Assembly: GCF_028464145.1 (NCBI RefSeq)
Contig: NZ_JAQPCG010000003.1
Location: 372,001 to 436,000 of the forward strand
Direction: 5' to 3'
Length of the DNA: 64,000 nt
DNA from: Maribacter sp. PR1
GTDB lineage: Bacteria; Bacteroidota; Bacteroidia; Flavobacteriales; Flavobacteriaceae
Under the pieces are notes generated by a model, which was given only the letters and a program-made list of their open reading frames with translations, was not told the DNA's origin and ran no database searches. Below are positions 1 through 8,772 of the stretch, in pieces (position 1 is the stretch's first letter; every line of letters starts with the position of its first letter). The translations under genes were made by a program, and so were the position numbers.

Positions 1-870
1 AAAATCGAAAAAAAGGGAGATGAACAAACAGTTGTTTTTACACTGACTCCACCAGAATCGGAAAATGAAAGTTCAATTACTTCCATTGTAGAAATCGATG
101 GTAAGGAAATTTCAAAAGAAATGATTACCATAGCTTATGACCATATTCCTACCCAAACCGTACTTATGCCTGCGGAAGCAAAGGTCGTACGATTAAATAT
201 AAATAAGGCCGGACAAAATATTGGATATATAATGGGTGCAGGAGATGATGTCCCCACTAGCCTAGAACAAATTGGGTATACGGTTCATACCATAAATCCT
301 GCAGACATTACCGAAAACTCACTTCAAAAATATGATGCCGTGGTGCTGGGAATTCGTGCATACAATGTAGTTAACGAATTAAGTTTTAAGCAAAAATTTA
401 TTTTGGACTATGCTAAGCAAGGCGGTACAGTTGTTGTGCAGTACAATACGGCTAGCAGATGGGCCGATCAGTTTGAAAACATCGCACCGTATGAGCTGGA
501 AATTTCACGGGACCGTGTAACCGATGAAAATTCCGATGTTAAAATTATTGCAGCAGATAATGATTTAGTAAATTTTCCGAATAAAATTACAAATGATGAT
601 TTTAAAGGCTGGGTTCAGGAGAGAGGATTGTATTTTCCGGATAAATGGGACAAAGAATTCACTCCTATTCTTGAAATGAAGGACGAAGGTGAAAACCCAA
701 CAAAGGGAAGTTTACTTGTAGCTCCTTACGGCGAAGGTTACTATATTTACACAGGGCTAAGTTTTTTTAGGGAATTACCTGCTGGGGTGCCCGGAGCCTA
801 TAAACTTTTCTCCAATATGCTTTCTACAGGAAAGGATAATTTGACAAAAAAAGAACAAATAAAAGGATGA
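1..870 (+). CDS. PIG-L family deacetylase, C-terminal part (partial)
   Basis: The reading frame is open from base 1, so only the C-terminal ~289 residues are present. The segment after about residue 80 of the fragment has the pattern of a glutamine-amidotransferase-like domain (IGYIMGAGDDV, then YDAVVLGIRAYN, then GGTVVVQYNT), which in Bacteroidota is typically fused behind an LmbE/PIG-L GlcNAc deacetylase domain. The catalytic PIG-L domain would lie upstream of the window and is not seen. The stop codon overlaps the start of a small membrane ORF, and an SSS symporter follows, a common flavobacterial arrangement. The family assignment rests on the C-terminal domain and this context, so it is probable rather than certain. 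Confidence 0.6.
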   Translation, partial: KIEKKGDEQTVVFTLTPPESENESSITSIVEIDGKEISKEMITIAYDHIPTQTVLMPAEAKVVRLNINKAGQNIGYIMGAGDDVPTSLEQIGYTVHTINPADITENSLQKYDAVVLGIRAYNVVNELSFKQKFILDYAKQGGTVVVQYNTASRWADQFENIAPYELEISRDRVTDENSDVKIIAADNDLVNFPNKITNDDFKGWVQERGLYFPDKWDKEFTPILEMKDEGENPTKGSLLVAPYGEGYYIYTGLSFFRELPAGVPGAYKLFSNMLSTGKDNLTKKEQIKG

Positions 871-983
871 TGAGCCAAGAAAAGGACGAACATAAAAGCT
901 GGAAAAGGGAATACTCTTTAGTTCTTATTCTTAATCTAATCTATATTATCGTTTTTTACTTGATCATGATATCATTCACGTAA
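867..983 (+). CDS. 38-residue single-pass membrane microprotein
   Basis: The ORF begins with a double ATG overlapping the upstream stop (ATGATGA) and ends one base before the symporter start. It has a charged N-terminus (MMSQEKDEHKSWKREY) followed by one hydrophobic helix of about 20 residues (LVLILNLIYIIVFYLIM). It looks like a small inner-membrane protein with a cytoplasmic N-terminus. Tight coupling on both sides suggests cotranslation with the symporter and perhaps an accessory role in transport. No named family is recognised. An untranslated linker is the alternative, but the clean amphipathic-plus-TM pattern and fitting overlaps favour a real gene. Confidence 0.6.
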   Translation: MMSQEKDEHKSWKREYSLVLILNLIYIIVFYLIMISFT

Positions 984-984
984 C

Positions 985-2724
985 ATGGGAGCACTAGACT
1001 GGACAATTCTTTGTGGAACCCTATTATTTATTGTTTCCTATGGTGTATGGAAGACCAAGGGAAGTACCAATGTTGACGATTACGTTAAAGGAGGTAGCGA
1101 AGCTCAATGGTGGACCATAGGGCTTTCAGTAATGGCCACTCAAGCAAGTGCTATTACCTTTTTATCAACACCAGGTCAGGCTTTCCATGATGGAATGGGT
1201 TTTGTGCAATTTTATTTTGGCCTTCCTTTAGCCATGATCATCATTTGCTTGGTTTTTGTTCCCATATATCACCGAATGAAGGTATACACGGCATACGAAT
1301 TCCTTGAGGGTAGATTTGACCTTAAGACCCGTTCGCTTGCAGCTATTTTATTCTTAATACAAAGAGGCCTTGCCGCAGGAATAACCATTTTTGCACCTTC
1401 AATTATTCTATCGGCTGTTTTAGGTTGGGATTTAGGCACCCTAAATATCATAATAGGAACCTTGGTCATTATCTATACGGTTTCGGGTGGTACAAAGGCA
1501 GTTAGTGTTACACAGAAACAACAAATGTTCATTATAATGACAGGAATGTTCATTGCCTTCTTTTTCATTATGGGCTTTCTTCCTTCAGATATGACATTTT
1601 CGAAAGCACTTAAGGTTGCTGGTGCGAGCAATAAATTAAATATTCTTGATTTTAGTATGAACACAAAAAGTAGATATACTTTTTGGAGTGGTATTACGGG
1701 TGGTTTGTTTTTGGCACTCGCCTATTTCGGTACCGATCAAAGTCAAGTACAACGCTATTTATCTGGTAAATCGATAAGGGAAAGTCAATTAGGTTTGGTC
1801 TTTAATGCAATTTTTAAGATTCCCATGCAGTTTTTCATTCTTCTAGTGGGAGTTATGGTTTTTGTATTTTATCAATACAATCCTTCACCCCTAAACTTTA
1901 ACCCAGCAGCTACAACCGCCGTGATGGAATCTGAATATGCTGAAGACTATAAAATATTGCAGGAGGGACAAGTAGCTTTGGAAGCTGAAAAAAGAATTGC
2001 ACAAAACCAATTTTCAACCGCACTTGATATTAAGGAGTACGATGCCGTTCAAGAAGCAAAACAGCATATAATTACAATTAATCAAAAAGATAGCACAAAT
2101 AGGATTGCCGCAAAATCCTTGATTTCGCAAGCTGATGATTCCATAGAAACAAATGATAAGGACTATGTCTTTATTCATTTCATCTTGAACAATTTGCCCA
2201 AAGGCCTTGTTGGACTTTTATTGGCGGTAATTCTGTCCGCAGCTATGTCCTCAACAGCTTCAGAACTAAATGCTTTGGGCACAATTACCGCTTTGGACTT
2301 GTATAAAAGAAATAAAAAAGGGGTGTTTACAGAAAAACATTACGTATGGGCATCAAAGGCGTTCACGTTAGCCTGGGGTGTCATTGCAATTTTAATCGCT
2401 TGTATCGCTAATCTTTTTGATAATCTTATTCAGTTGGTAAATATTATTGGAAGCATCTTTTACGGGAATGTACTCGGTATTTTCCTTCTGGCCTTTTTCT
2501 TTAAGTTTGTCAAAGGAAATGCAGTATTTTTTGCAGCAATCATTACGCAAATTATTGTTTGTATCATTTATTATAATCTAATACATATTTATCCTGCTGG
2601 AGAGGAAAAGCTGGGATACCTTTGGTTGAATTTCATAGGCGCTGCCTTGGTAATTGTAATGGCTATTATTTTTGAAGCCTTCGATAGAATGCTAAATCGC
2701 CCGCTCTCCCCTAGCCAAAATTAA
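985..2724 (+). CDS. Sodium:solute symporter (SSS family)
   Basis: This 579-residue polytopic membrane protein has about 13-14 hydrophobic helices. The SSS core shows GGSEAQWWTIGLSVMAT near residues 35-55 (substrate and Na+ site on TM1-TM2) and GGTKAVSVTQKQQ near 170. A long soluble insertion of about 90 residues (roughly 305-395, rich in Glu, Lys and Gln) separates two membrane blocks, a known feature of the Bacteroidota subfamily. It lies between the deacetylase/microprotein pair and galactokinase, 22 bases upstream of the latter. A sugar (galactose or an amino sugar) is therefore a plausible substrate, but this is inferred from context only. Confidence 0.9.
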   Translation: MGALDWTILCGTLLFIVSYGVWKTKGSTNVDDYVKGGSEAQWWTIGLSVMATQASAITFLSTPGQAFHDGMGFVQFYFGLPLAMIIICLVFVPIYHRMKVYTAYEFLEGRFDLKTRSLAAILFLIQRGLAAGITIFAPSIILSAVLGWDLGTLNIIIGTLVIIYTVSGGTKAVSVTQKQQMFIIMTGMFIAFFFIMGFLPSDMTFSKALKVAGASNKLNILDFSMNTKSRYTFWSGITGGLFLALAYFGTDQSQVQRYLSGKSIRESQLGLVFNAIFKIPMQFFILLVGVMVFVFYQYNPSPLNFNPAATTAVMESEYAEDYKILQEGQVALEAEKRIAQNQFSTALDIKEYDAVQEAKQHIITINQKDSTNRIAAKSLISQADDSIETNDKDYVFIHFILNNLPKGLVGLLLAVILSAAMSSTASELNALGTITALDLYKRNKKGVFTEKHYVWASKAFTLAWGVIAILIACIANLFDNLIQLVNIIGSIFYGNVLGIFLLAFFFKFVKGNAVFFAAIITQIIVCIIYYNLIHIYPAGEEKLGYLWLNFIGAALVIVMAIIFEAFDRMLNRPLSPSQN

Positions 2725-2746
2725 ATAGTAAATTCTTTAATTAAAT

Positions 2747-3907
2747 ATGGTTTTAGATAGTATTAAAGCCTCGTTCATATCGCACTATAATGATTCACCA
2801 TTATTGGTAAAGGCGCCGGGAAGAGTAAATCTCATCGGTGAACATACCGATTATAATATGGGGTTTGTACTACCTGCATCTATCGAAAAAGCCATTTATT
2901 TCGCAATTCAGAAAAATGAAAGTAGCGATATACACATTGAAACTTTTTTAACTGCACCTGAAAAAATAAAGTTCGATATTAATGGAAACCATAAATCGTT
3001 TGAAGCCTTTTGGGGTAACTATTTTAAGGCAATTATTAAAATCCTGATTGAAAGAGGCCATAGATTAGAGGGATTCGACTGTGTTTTTGGTGGTGATATT
3101 CCAATTGGTTCCGGGCTTTCTTCTTCGGCAGCATTATGTTGTGGATTTATTTTCAGTGTTTCCAATATTTTGAACCTATCCATTTCTAGAGAAGAAAATG
3201 CTTTGATTGCCCAAGAAGCCGAACATCGAATTGGCTTAAATTGTGGACTCATGGACCAATTCGCTGTCTTATTTGGAAAAAAAAATAACGCACTTTTTCT
3301 AGATTGTCGGGATTTGACCCACAAATATGTTCCCATAAATTTGAAAGGATATAGTTGGATATTGATAGACTCCAAAATACAACACAATCTTGCCGTAGAT
3401 TCGGAATATAATAAGCGTAGAAGTTCTTGCGAACTAGTTGTTTCTAAAATAAAAATTAATAAGGAGATTGTCTCCTCTTTAAGGGATGTTAGCTTTGACG
3501 ATTTAGAAAGAATTGAACTTGAAATCGAAAAAGTCGACTACATTAGGGCAAAGTATGTTTTGGAGGAAAACGAAAGGGTACTTAGAATGATGGAGGTCTT
3601 AAAATCCGGTAGGGCGGTCTCTGTAGGTGAAATTTTATTGGAGGGACATTGGGCGATGTCCAAGGACTATGAAATTACAACCCCAGAACTCGATTACTTA
3701 GTCAAAACAGGTGAACAACTTGAAGATGTCAAAGGGTCAAGGATGATGGGTGGTGGATTTGGAGGCTGCACCATCAATTTGATTAAAACGGATAATTTGG
3801 AAAGTTGTTTAGATACAATAAAAAACAAGTACAAGGAAGAAACCACTATAGAATGTGAAATCTACCAGCTTGAAATTGGTGACGGTGTTCAAGTCTTAAA
3901 AAATTAA
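2747..3907 (+). CDS. galK: Galactokinase
   Basis: Phosphorylates alpha-D-galactose to galactose-1-phosphate with ATP, the first kinase step of the Leloir pathway, in the cytosol. All GHMP-kinase landmarks are present: the galactokinase signature GRVNLIGEHTDYN at residues 25-37, the ATP-binding loop GSGLSSSAAL at 121-130, the LMDQFAV segment near 167, and the C-terminal GGGFGGC motif. The 386-residue length is normal. It follows the SSS symporter by 22 bases on the same strand and ends at a strong terminator hairpin, so the two genes probably form a galactose uptake and activation unit. No galT or galE is nearby. Confidence 0.95.
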   Translation: MVLDSIKASFISHYNDSPLLVKAPGRVNLIGEHTDYNMGFVLPASIEKAIYFAIQKNESSDIHIETFLTAPEKIKFDINGNHKSFEAFWGNYFKAIIKILIERGHRLEGFDCVFGGDIPIGSGLSSSAALCCGFIFSVSNILNLSISREENALIAQEAEHRIGLNCGLMDQFAVLFGKKNNALFLDCRDLTHKYVPINLKGYSWILIDSKIQHNLAVDSEYNKRRSSCELVVSKIKINKEIVSSLRDVSFDDLERIELEIEKVDYIRAKYVLEENERVLRMMEVLKSGRAVSVGEILLEGHWAMSKDYEITTPELDYLVKTGEQLEDVKGSRMMGGGFGGCTINLIKTDNLESCLDTIKNKYKEETTIECEIYQLEIGDGVQVLKN

Positions 3908-3914
3908 AAAAAAA

Positions 3915-3941
3915 CCACAAACCTAATTATTTGGTTTGTGG
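3915..3941. terminator. Bidirectional intrinsic terminator between galK and the DUF2911 gene
   Basis: A perfect 9-bp stem CCACAAACC / GGTTTGTGG with a 9-nt loop sits between two convergent genes. An A-run precedes it (serving as a T-run on the minus strand), and a weaker T-rich stretch follows it. Confidence 0.8.
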
Positions 3942-3970
3942 TGTATTCTTTAAATACTCAAATACGCTTA

Positions 3971-4816
3971 TTATTTAGCCCCCCACTCTTTTAAGGAATC
4001 CTTGTTCAACTTAACATAATCTTCATTACCTGCTTCTGTAGCCTTTGCGAGTGATTTTTTGGCCACTTCTATAGCCCCCTTCTTATCTCCGGATTTTGCC
4101 AAGATTAAAGACTGTTGCCTTAACTGCCAATAGGCTGGATCTTCAGTCATAGACATAGCTTTGTCCATCCAATCCTTGGCCTTTTGAATATCCTTTCCTT
4201 CACTGGAATAATAAACGGCTGCTGCATAATAATCTCCAGCACCGGGGCCAGAAAGTACTTTATCGATACTGCTCATTACAGCTTCGTCTGTAGGAACCTC
4301 AAAAGGAACACCTACATATACTTGTTCCCACATAATTCCCAAATTTGCGCCACTAGAGGTAATATCGTCAATCGTGATTGTAAAAGTCTCAATGGGCATT
4401 TCAATAGGATAAACAGGCACATTAGCAGTTGCCACTATCTTACTTTGATCCCATTCAGATGGAGTACCACCTCCAAGGATATCAGTATAGAAAAACACTT
4501 CCCATTCCTTTTCACCTGGTTTTGTAAATATAGAATAAGTACCTGCTTCAACATTATTCCCAGCTATGGTAACATCCGTATCAAAAGTTATTTTAGTATA
4601 AGCATTGGCACCCGTACGCCACAATTTTCCGTAAGGGACCAAATCACCGAATACAGTTCTTCCTCGCATGGAAGGTCTGGAATAATCTACAATAACTTCT
4701 GTTAATCCTACCATTTGCATTAATTTGGAGGCCGGACTCGGTGCGGGTGTATTTATTTGTGCCTCAAGTGATAAAGAAGCCACAATGGCTAAAAGGAAAA
4801 GTACTACTTTGTTCAT
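3971..4816 (-). CDS. DUF2911 domain exported protein
   Basis: A signal peptide (MNKVVLFLLAIVASLSLEAQ) leads into a DUF2911 domain of about 150 residues with the characteristic stretches DYSRPSMRGRTVFGDLVPYG and WRTGANAYTKI. The C-terminal ~90 residues (after about 185) look like a helical TPR-like segment (AAVYYSSEGKDIQKAKDWMDKA). The protein is probably periplasmic. The function of the family is unknown, although it is very common in Flavobacteriaceae. It is monocistronic and converges on galK across the shared terminator. Confidence 0.85.
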   Translation of the reverse strand: MNKVVLFLLAIVASLSLEAQINTPAPSPASKLMQMVGLTEVIVDYSRPSMRGRTVFGDLVPYGKLWRTGANAYTKITFDTDVTIAGNNVEAGTYSIFTKPGEKEWEVFFYTDILGGGTPSEWDQSKIVATANVPVYPIEMPIETFTITIDDITSSGANLGIMWEQVYVGVPFEVPTDEAVMSSIDKVLSGPGAGDYYAAAVYYSSEGKDIQKAKDWMDKAMSMTEDPAYWQLRQQSLILAKSGDKKGAIEVAKKSLAKATEAGNEDYVKLNKDSLKEWGAK

Positions 4817-4906
4817 AGTTAATTGATTTAATTAGTTTTAACAAAACTAGTTATAAACCAAAACCACATTTGTTAACAAAGTCTTAAATAAGAGAAATAT
4901 AATAAA

Positions 4907-6067
4907 CTAATAAAGTGCAAAAGGAACGGATAATATTCCCGTATTCAAATAGGCGGCAAAGTAAAATATTCCTGGTCTCCCAAGGCTTCTTGAAATATAA
5001 CCGGTTGTAGCGATGTTTTCTTCAGATGTCCAAACCATTCTCCCAGATGAATCAAATATGGAACCACCAAAAACAGTATTGGTTGTATTAATAGTATATA
5101 AAAATTCTCCCAAGCTAGCATCCCTGTAAATGATTATAGCCTCTTCGGTCTCATTTTCAGGTGTTTCATCGGGTACTTCCGGTTCATTGGGCCCATCTCC
5201 AGAATTGTTTTCCGCAACAAATTCTAAATTGAATATTCTAGCTTCACTGGTAATTGCGGGAGTTTGTCTAGAAAAAAATTCAGAGGTAAAATAAAGCTGA
5301 TTTTCACTTGTTCGCGTAATCCCCTCGGTTTGTACAAAGGATAACCCCAATTCATATTCTTGGTAGTCCGGATTAAAAATACTGCTAGGGGCAGCGTTTT
5401 CAAACTTAAGTAAGAAGGGGGTCAATATGGAGGAATAACCTAGAACGAATAGCTCATTGGAAACATTGTCGAAAGTAGCATCTGTAACCAGACCTATATC
5501 ACTTATTTCCCCAATTCGCGTGGCCAAATGATTACCGGCAATTTTTGGAATGGAATAGGCCACAGAGCCCAAGCTTTGCCATTGCTTGGTTAACACAACC
5601 AATTGGTTGTCCATTGCAATAAAAGCTTCTGCATCCCAATCGGAATTGCCGTCATTATCAAATTCCGTTTGATCCTCATAACGAAATTCGATTATTTCTG
5701 CAACGACCTGATCTTGTTCCAAATATTGGTTTTTATCTATTTTATATATGGATAAATCCGTCCTAGTACCCACATTATTTCCAAAATCACCAATATAAAT
5801 ATGGGTTTCGTCCTGAGTTAGGGCTTCCCAATCCTTGTTCTCTACATTGATCACAGTTACCTGTCTTACTATGGTCAAAGACGTGGTATCGATTTCATAT
5901 AGTATGGCCTCGTTACCCGAATCATTATGCGTGATTAAACGGTCGTTAAAAAACAATAACCCAGAAGATTCGCTTATGGTCACATCTAACATACCCAATT
6001 CCGTAACCGTGTGCTGGGCTGTAAGCATTGTAACTGAAAATAGAATTAAACCGGTTAAATATCTCAT
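4907..6067 (-). CDS. Exported beta-propeller-like protein with degenerate C-terminal sorting-type domain
   Basis: The 386-residue protein starts with a signal peptide (MRYLTGLILFSVTMLTAQ). The body has repeated WEALTQDETHIYIGDFGNN-type blocks that resemble the SdiA-regulated or esterase-like phytase propeller seen in flavobacterial secreted proteins. A Pro/Glu/Asn-rich linker near residue 290 precedes about 80 residues (IFDSSGRMVWTSEEN ... GRPGIFYFAAYL) that look like a worn type A sorting domain of the type IX secretion system. It is therefore probably secreted or surface-attached. The exact function is unknown, and the propeller call is by pattern only. Confidence 0.65.
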   Translation of the reverse strand: MRYLTGLILFSVTMLTAQHTVTELGMLDVTISESSGLLFFNDRLITHNDSGNEAILYEIDTTSLTIVRQVTVINVENKDWEALTQDETHIYIGDFGNNVGTRTDLSIYKIDKNQYLEQDQVVAEIIEFRYEDQTEFDNDGNSDWDAEAFIAMDNQLVVLTKQWQSLGSVAYSIPKIAGNHLATRIGEISDIGLVTDATFDNVSNELFVLGYSSILTPFLLKFENAAPSSIFNPDYQEYELGLSFVQTEGITRTSENQLYFTSEFFSRQTPAITSEARIFNLEFVAENNSGDGPNEPEVPDETPENETEEAIIIYRDASLGEFLYTINTTNTVFGGSIFDSSGRMVWTSEENIATTGYISRSLGRPGIFYFAAYLNTGILSVPFALY

Positions 6068-6225
6068 CTATACATTCACCTTGGAGTGAAATTTACAAAA
6101 ACCTTTATTCAGAAAAGAATTTAGAAATAATTACCCTATAAGTAACCTACTTTCGTCGATTAAATAAAGAATAAATGGACTTCAGAGGGTCAAAATTTTA
6201 TACATTGTTTAACCTTAATATATTT

Positions 6226-6253
6226 TTGTTAAACATAATTGAACTTATATTTG
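6226..6253 (+). promoter_or_regulatory. Bacteroidota-type promoter of the SRPBCC-SDR-photolyase operon
   Basis: TTG at 6226-6228, a 17-nt spacer and TATATTTG at 6246-6253 match the TTG/TAnnTTTG consensus. The operon start codon is 14 bases downstream of the -7 box. Confidence 0.7.
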
Positions 6254-6266
6254 ATTAAAAGATGAA

Positions 6267-6764
6267 ATGCAACTCTATCAATTAAGGTCAAAGCAATACT
6301 TGCCAATTAGTAAGTCAGAGGCTTGGAATTTTTTATCTGATCCGGCAAACCTTCAAGTTATAACGCCCGATCATATGGGTTTTGATATACTTTCCGGTGC
6401 AGACAAAAAGATGTTTCCTGGTCAAATTATCCAATACAGAGTAAAGCCATTTCCTGGCTATACTACTAAATGGGTGACTGAAATTACCCATGTAAAAGAA
6501 GGGAGCTATTTTGTAGACGAGCAACGTTTTGGACCTTACACTTTGTGGCACCATAAACATTTTATCAAAGAGGTCAAGGAAGGAATAGAAATGGAAGATA
6601 TCATCGACTATAAGCTTCCTTTTGGATTCTTGGGTCAATTGGTGCATCCATTTTTGGTTAAAAAGCAATTACAGCAAATTTTTAATTATCGAGAGCAAAA
6701 ATTGAATTCGCTATTTGGTACTATAGAGGGCATGGATAATACGATTGAATTTAAAACGATATAA
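6267..6764 (+). CDS. SRPBCC family protein (polyketide cyclase/START-fold)
   Basis: The 165-residue cytosolic protein has the START-like pattern: an N-terminal strand (LRSKQYLPISKSEAWNFLSDPANLQVITP), a central GPYTLWHHKHFI block and a C-terminal helix. It binds a small hydrophobic ligand in other members; the ligand here is unknown. Its stop codon directly abuts the SDR start (TAAATG). Flavobacteria regularly carry SRPBCC, SDR and cryptochrome/photolyase genes in this order, suggesting a common light- or stress-response role, which is inferred from neighbourhood only. Confidence 0.85.
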   Translation: MQLYQLRSKQYLPISKSEAWNFLSDPANLQVITPDHMGFDILSGADKKMFPGQIIQYRVKPFPGYTTKWVTEITHVKEGSYFVDEQRFGPYTLWHHKHFIKEVKEGIEMEDIIDYKLPFGFLGQLVHPFLVKKQLQQIFNYREQKLNSLFGTIEGMDNTIEFKTI

Positions 6765-7451
6765 ATGAAAACTATTTTACTTATTGGAGGTACTCATGGT
6801 ATTGGGTCCAATGTGGTTGAACAATTAAAGGAATCACACAAATTGATTATTGCAACCCGTTCCGAGCCATCTGAGTCACATCAAAATATTGAACATATAA
6901 AATTTGATGCTACAAAAGATTCCTTAAACATGGATGACCTACCCGAACTGGATGGATTTGTATATTGTCCAGGCACCATCAACCTGAAACCATTTAAAAT
7001 GATGAGTTTGGATACCTTTGAGGAGGATATGGAAATCAATTTTTTTAGTTTAATTCGTGTGGTCAAGGATATAATGCCTAAAATGACCGAATCATCCAGT
7101 TTGATATTCTTTAGTACGGTAGCCGTTAGTAACGGAATGCCCTTTCACACGAGTGTTGCAGCGGCAAAAGGAGCAATTGAAGGCTTCGCAAAATCCTTGG
7201 CTGCGGAGTATGCCCCAAAATTGAGAGTGAATGTAATTGCACCATCCTTAATAGATACTCCATTGGCTAGCAGACTTTTAAACAATGATAAGAAAAGGGA
7301 GTCCATGAGTGAAAGGCATCCCTTGAAAAGAGTGGGAAAAACGGAAGATATTGGAAATATAGTTTCTTTCCTATTAAGTGAAAAAAGTTCTTGGATGACA
7401 GGACAGGTTATTGGCGTAGATGGTGGCATTTCAACTTTAAATTTGAATTAA
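6765..7451 (+). CDS. Short-chain dehydrogenase/reductase
   Basis: This 228-residue SDR has an N-terminal dinucleotide site (IGGTHGIGSNV, residues 6-16), an NxxG-type CPGTIN motif near 70, a catalytic Ser in IFFSTVAVSNG near 115, and a C-terminal WMTGQVIGVDGG motif. The usual YxxxK position reads HTSVAAAKGAIEG: the Lys is kept but the expected Tyr is absent, so the catalytic geometry may be altered. It is the middle gene of a three-gene operon, with start and stop codons abutting on both sides. The substrate is unknown. Confidence 0.85.
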   Translation: MKTILLIGGTHGIGSNVVEQLKESHKLIIATRSEPSESHQNIEHIKFDATKDSLNMDDLPELDGFVYCPGTINLKPFKMMSLDTFEEDMEINFFSLIRVVKDIMPKMTESSSLIFFSTVAVSNGMPFHTSVAAAKGAIEGFAKSLAAEYAPKLRVNVIAPSLIDTPLASRLLNNDKKRESMSERHPLKRVGKTEDIGNIVSFLLSEKSSWMTGQVIGVDGGISTLNLN

Positions 7452-8768
7452 ATGCCTTCAGACAAGTATAACGTTTTTTGGTTTCGGAGGGATTTAAGAT
7501 TGGATGATAACGTTGGTTTTCTTGCAGCACTTAAAAGTAACAACAATGTTCTTCCCTTTTTTATTTTCGATTCGCAAATACTTTCAAATTTATCAAAGGA
7601 TGATGCCCGAGTAACCTTTATCCATAATACTATACAAAAAATGCGAAAGGAGTTGCAGGAAGAATGGAACAGTTCCTTGGCAATCTATTATGGAAAACCA
7701 ACTGAAGTTTTTAAAGAATTATTGGAAAAACATACTATTGAAGCTGTTTTTACAAACAGGGATTACGAACCATACGCAAAAGAGAGGGACGAACAAATAA
7801 GGATTCTCTTAGAGAAAGAAAATATAGCTTTTGAAACATTTAAGGATCAGGTCATTTTTGAAAAATCGGAAGTGGTAAAAAGTGATGGAGACCCTTATGT
7901 AGTCTATACTCCATATAAAAACAAATGGAAAGAAGCATTCGACAGTGAAGAACATCTAGAAATACATTACACAAATTCATATTTAAACAATCTCATTGAA
8001 AATACGAGACTTCCCAATTTAAGTTTAAGCGATATTGGTTTTGAAAAGTCTAAAATCTCCGTACCTGATTATACGGTGACGCCTACCCTAATTAATAATT
8101 ACGAAGACACCAGAAATTTTCCTGCAATAGAAAATGGAACTTCAAGATTAGGTCCACATTTACGTTTTGGAACCGTATCGGTTAGGAAAATGATGAAGAA
8201 GGCCATTAATGAAGAAAATGAAGTTTTTTGGAGCGAGTTGATTTGGCGCGAATTTTTTATGCAAATTCTCTGGCATTTCCCCCATACCAAGAACAAAGCG
8301 TTCAAACCTAAATACGACCGAATAGAATGGCGAAACAATGAAGATGAATTCGAAAAATGGAAAAATGGTAAAACAGGTTATGCCTTGGTGGATGCCGGAA
8401 TGCGGGAGCTAAATGCTACCGGTTATATGCACAATAGGGTTAGGATGTTGACCGCCAGTTTTCTTTGCAAACATCTATTAATCGATTGGCGGTGGGGAGA
8501 AGCTTACTTTGCCGAAAAATTGCTGGATTATGAAATGAGCTCAAACATAGGCAATTGGCAATGGGCTGCTGGCAGTGGGGTTGATGCAGCTCCTTATTTT
8601 AGAATATTCAATCCAATGACCCAAGTAGATAAGTTCGATAAACAAAAAGAATATATAAACCAATGGGTACCCGAACTTCAAGAGTTGAACTATCCGGATA
8701 AAATGGTAGATCATAAAAAAGCTAGGGAACGTTGTCTAGATACGTATAAAGAGGCCCTAAACAATTAA
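7452..8768 (+). CDS. Cryptochrome/deoxyribodipyrimidine photolyase
   Basis: Uses blue light and FAD to split cyclobutane pyrimidine dimers, or acts as a cryptochrome photosensor. The N-terminal alpha/beta domain begins FWFRRDLRLDDN (residues 8-19), the classical photolyase start. The C-terminal FAD domain includes WREFFMQILWHFP, GYMHNRVRML, NWQWAAGSG and APYFRIFNP, matching class I CPD photolyases. The length (438 residues) is slightly short of the E. coli enzyme. It is the last gene of the SRPBCC-SDR-photolyase operon and ends 4 bases from the convergent lipoprotein gene. Confidence 0.9.
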   Translation: MPSDKYNVFWFRRDLRLDDNVGFLAALKSNNNVLPFFIFDSQILSNLSKDDARVTFIHNTIQKMRKELQEEWNSSLAIYYGKPTEVFKELLEKHTIEAVFTNRDYEPYAKERDEQIRILLEKENIAFETFKDQVIFEKSEVVKSDGDPYVVYTPYKNKWKEAFDSEEHLEIHYTNSYLNNLIENTRLPNLSLSDIGFEKSKISVPDYTVTPTLINNYEDTRNFPAIENGTSRLGPHLRFGTVSVRKMMKKAINEENEVFWSELIWREFFMQILWHFPHTKNKAFKPKYDRIEWRNNEDEFEKWKNGKTGYALVDAGMRELNATGYMHNRVRMLTASFLCKHLLIDWRWGEAYFAEKLLDYEMSSNIGNWQWAAGSGVDAAPYFRIFNPMTQVDKFDKQKEYINQWVPELQELNYPDKMVDHKKARERCLDTYKEALNN

Positions 8769-8772
8769 TGGA

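Noticed and set aside
4184..4705. 173-residue ORF opposite the DUF2911 gene
   Set aside because: Antisense shadow; the minus-strand frame has a signal peptide and conserved domain.
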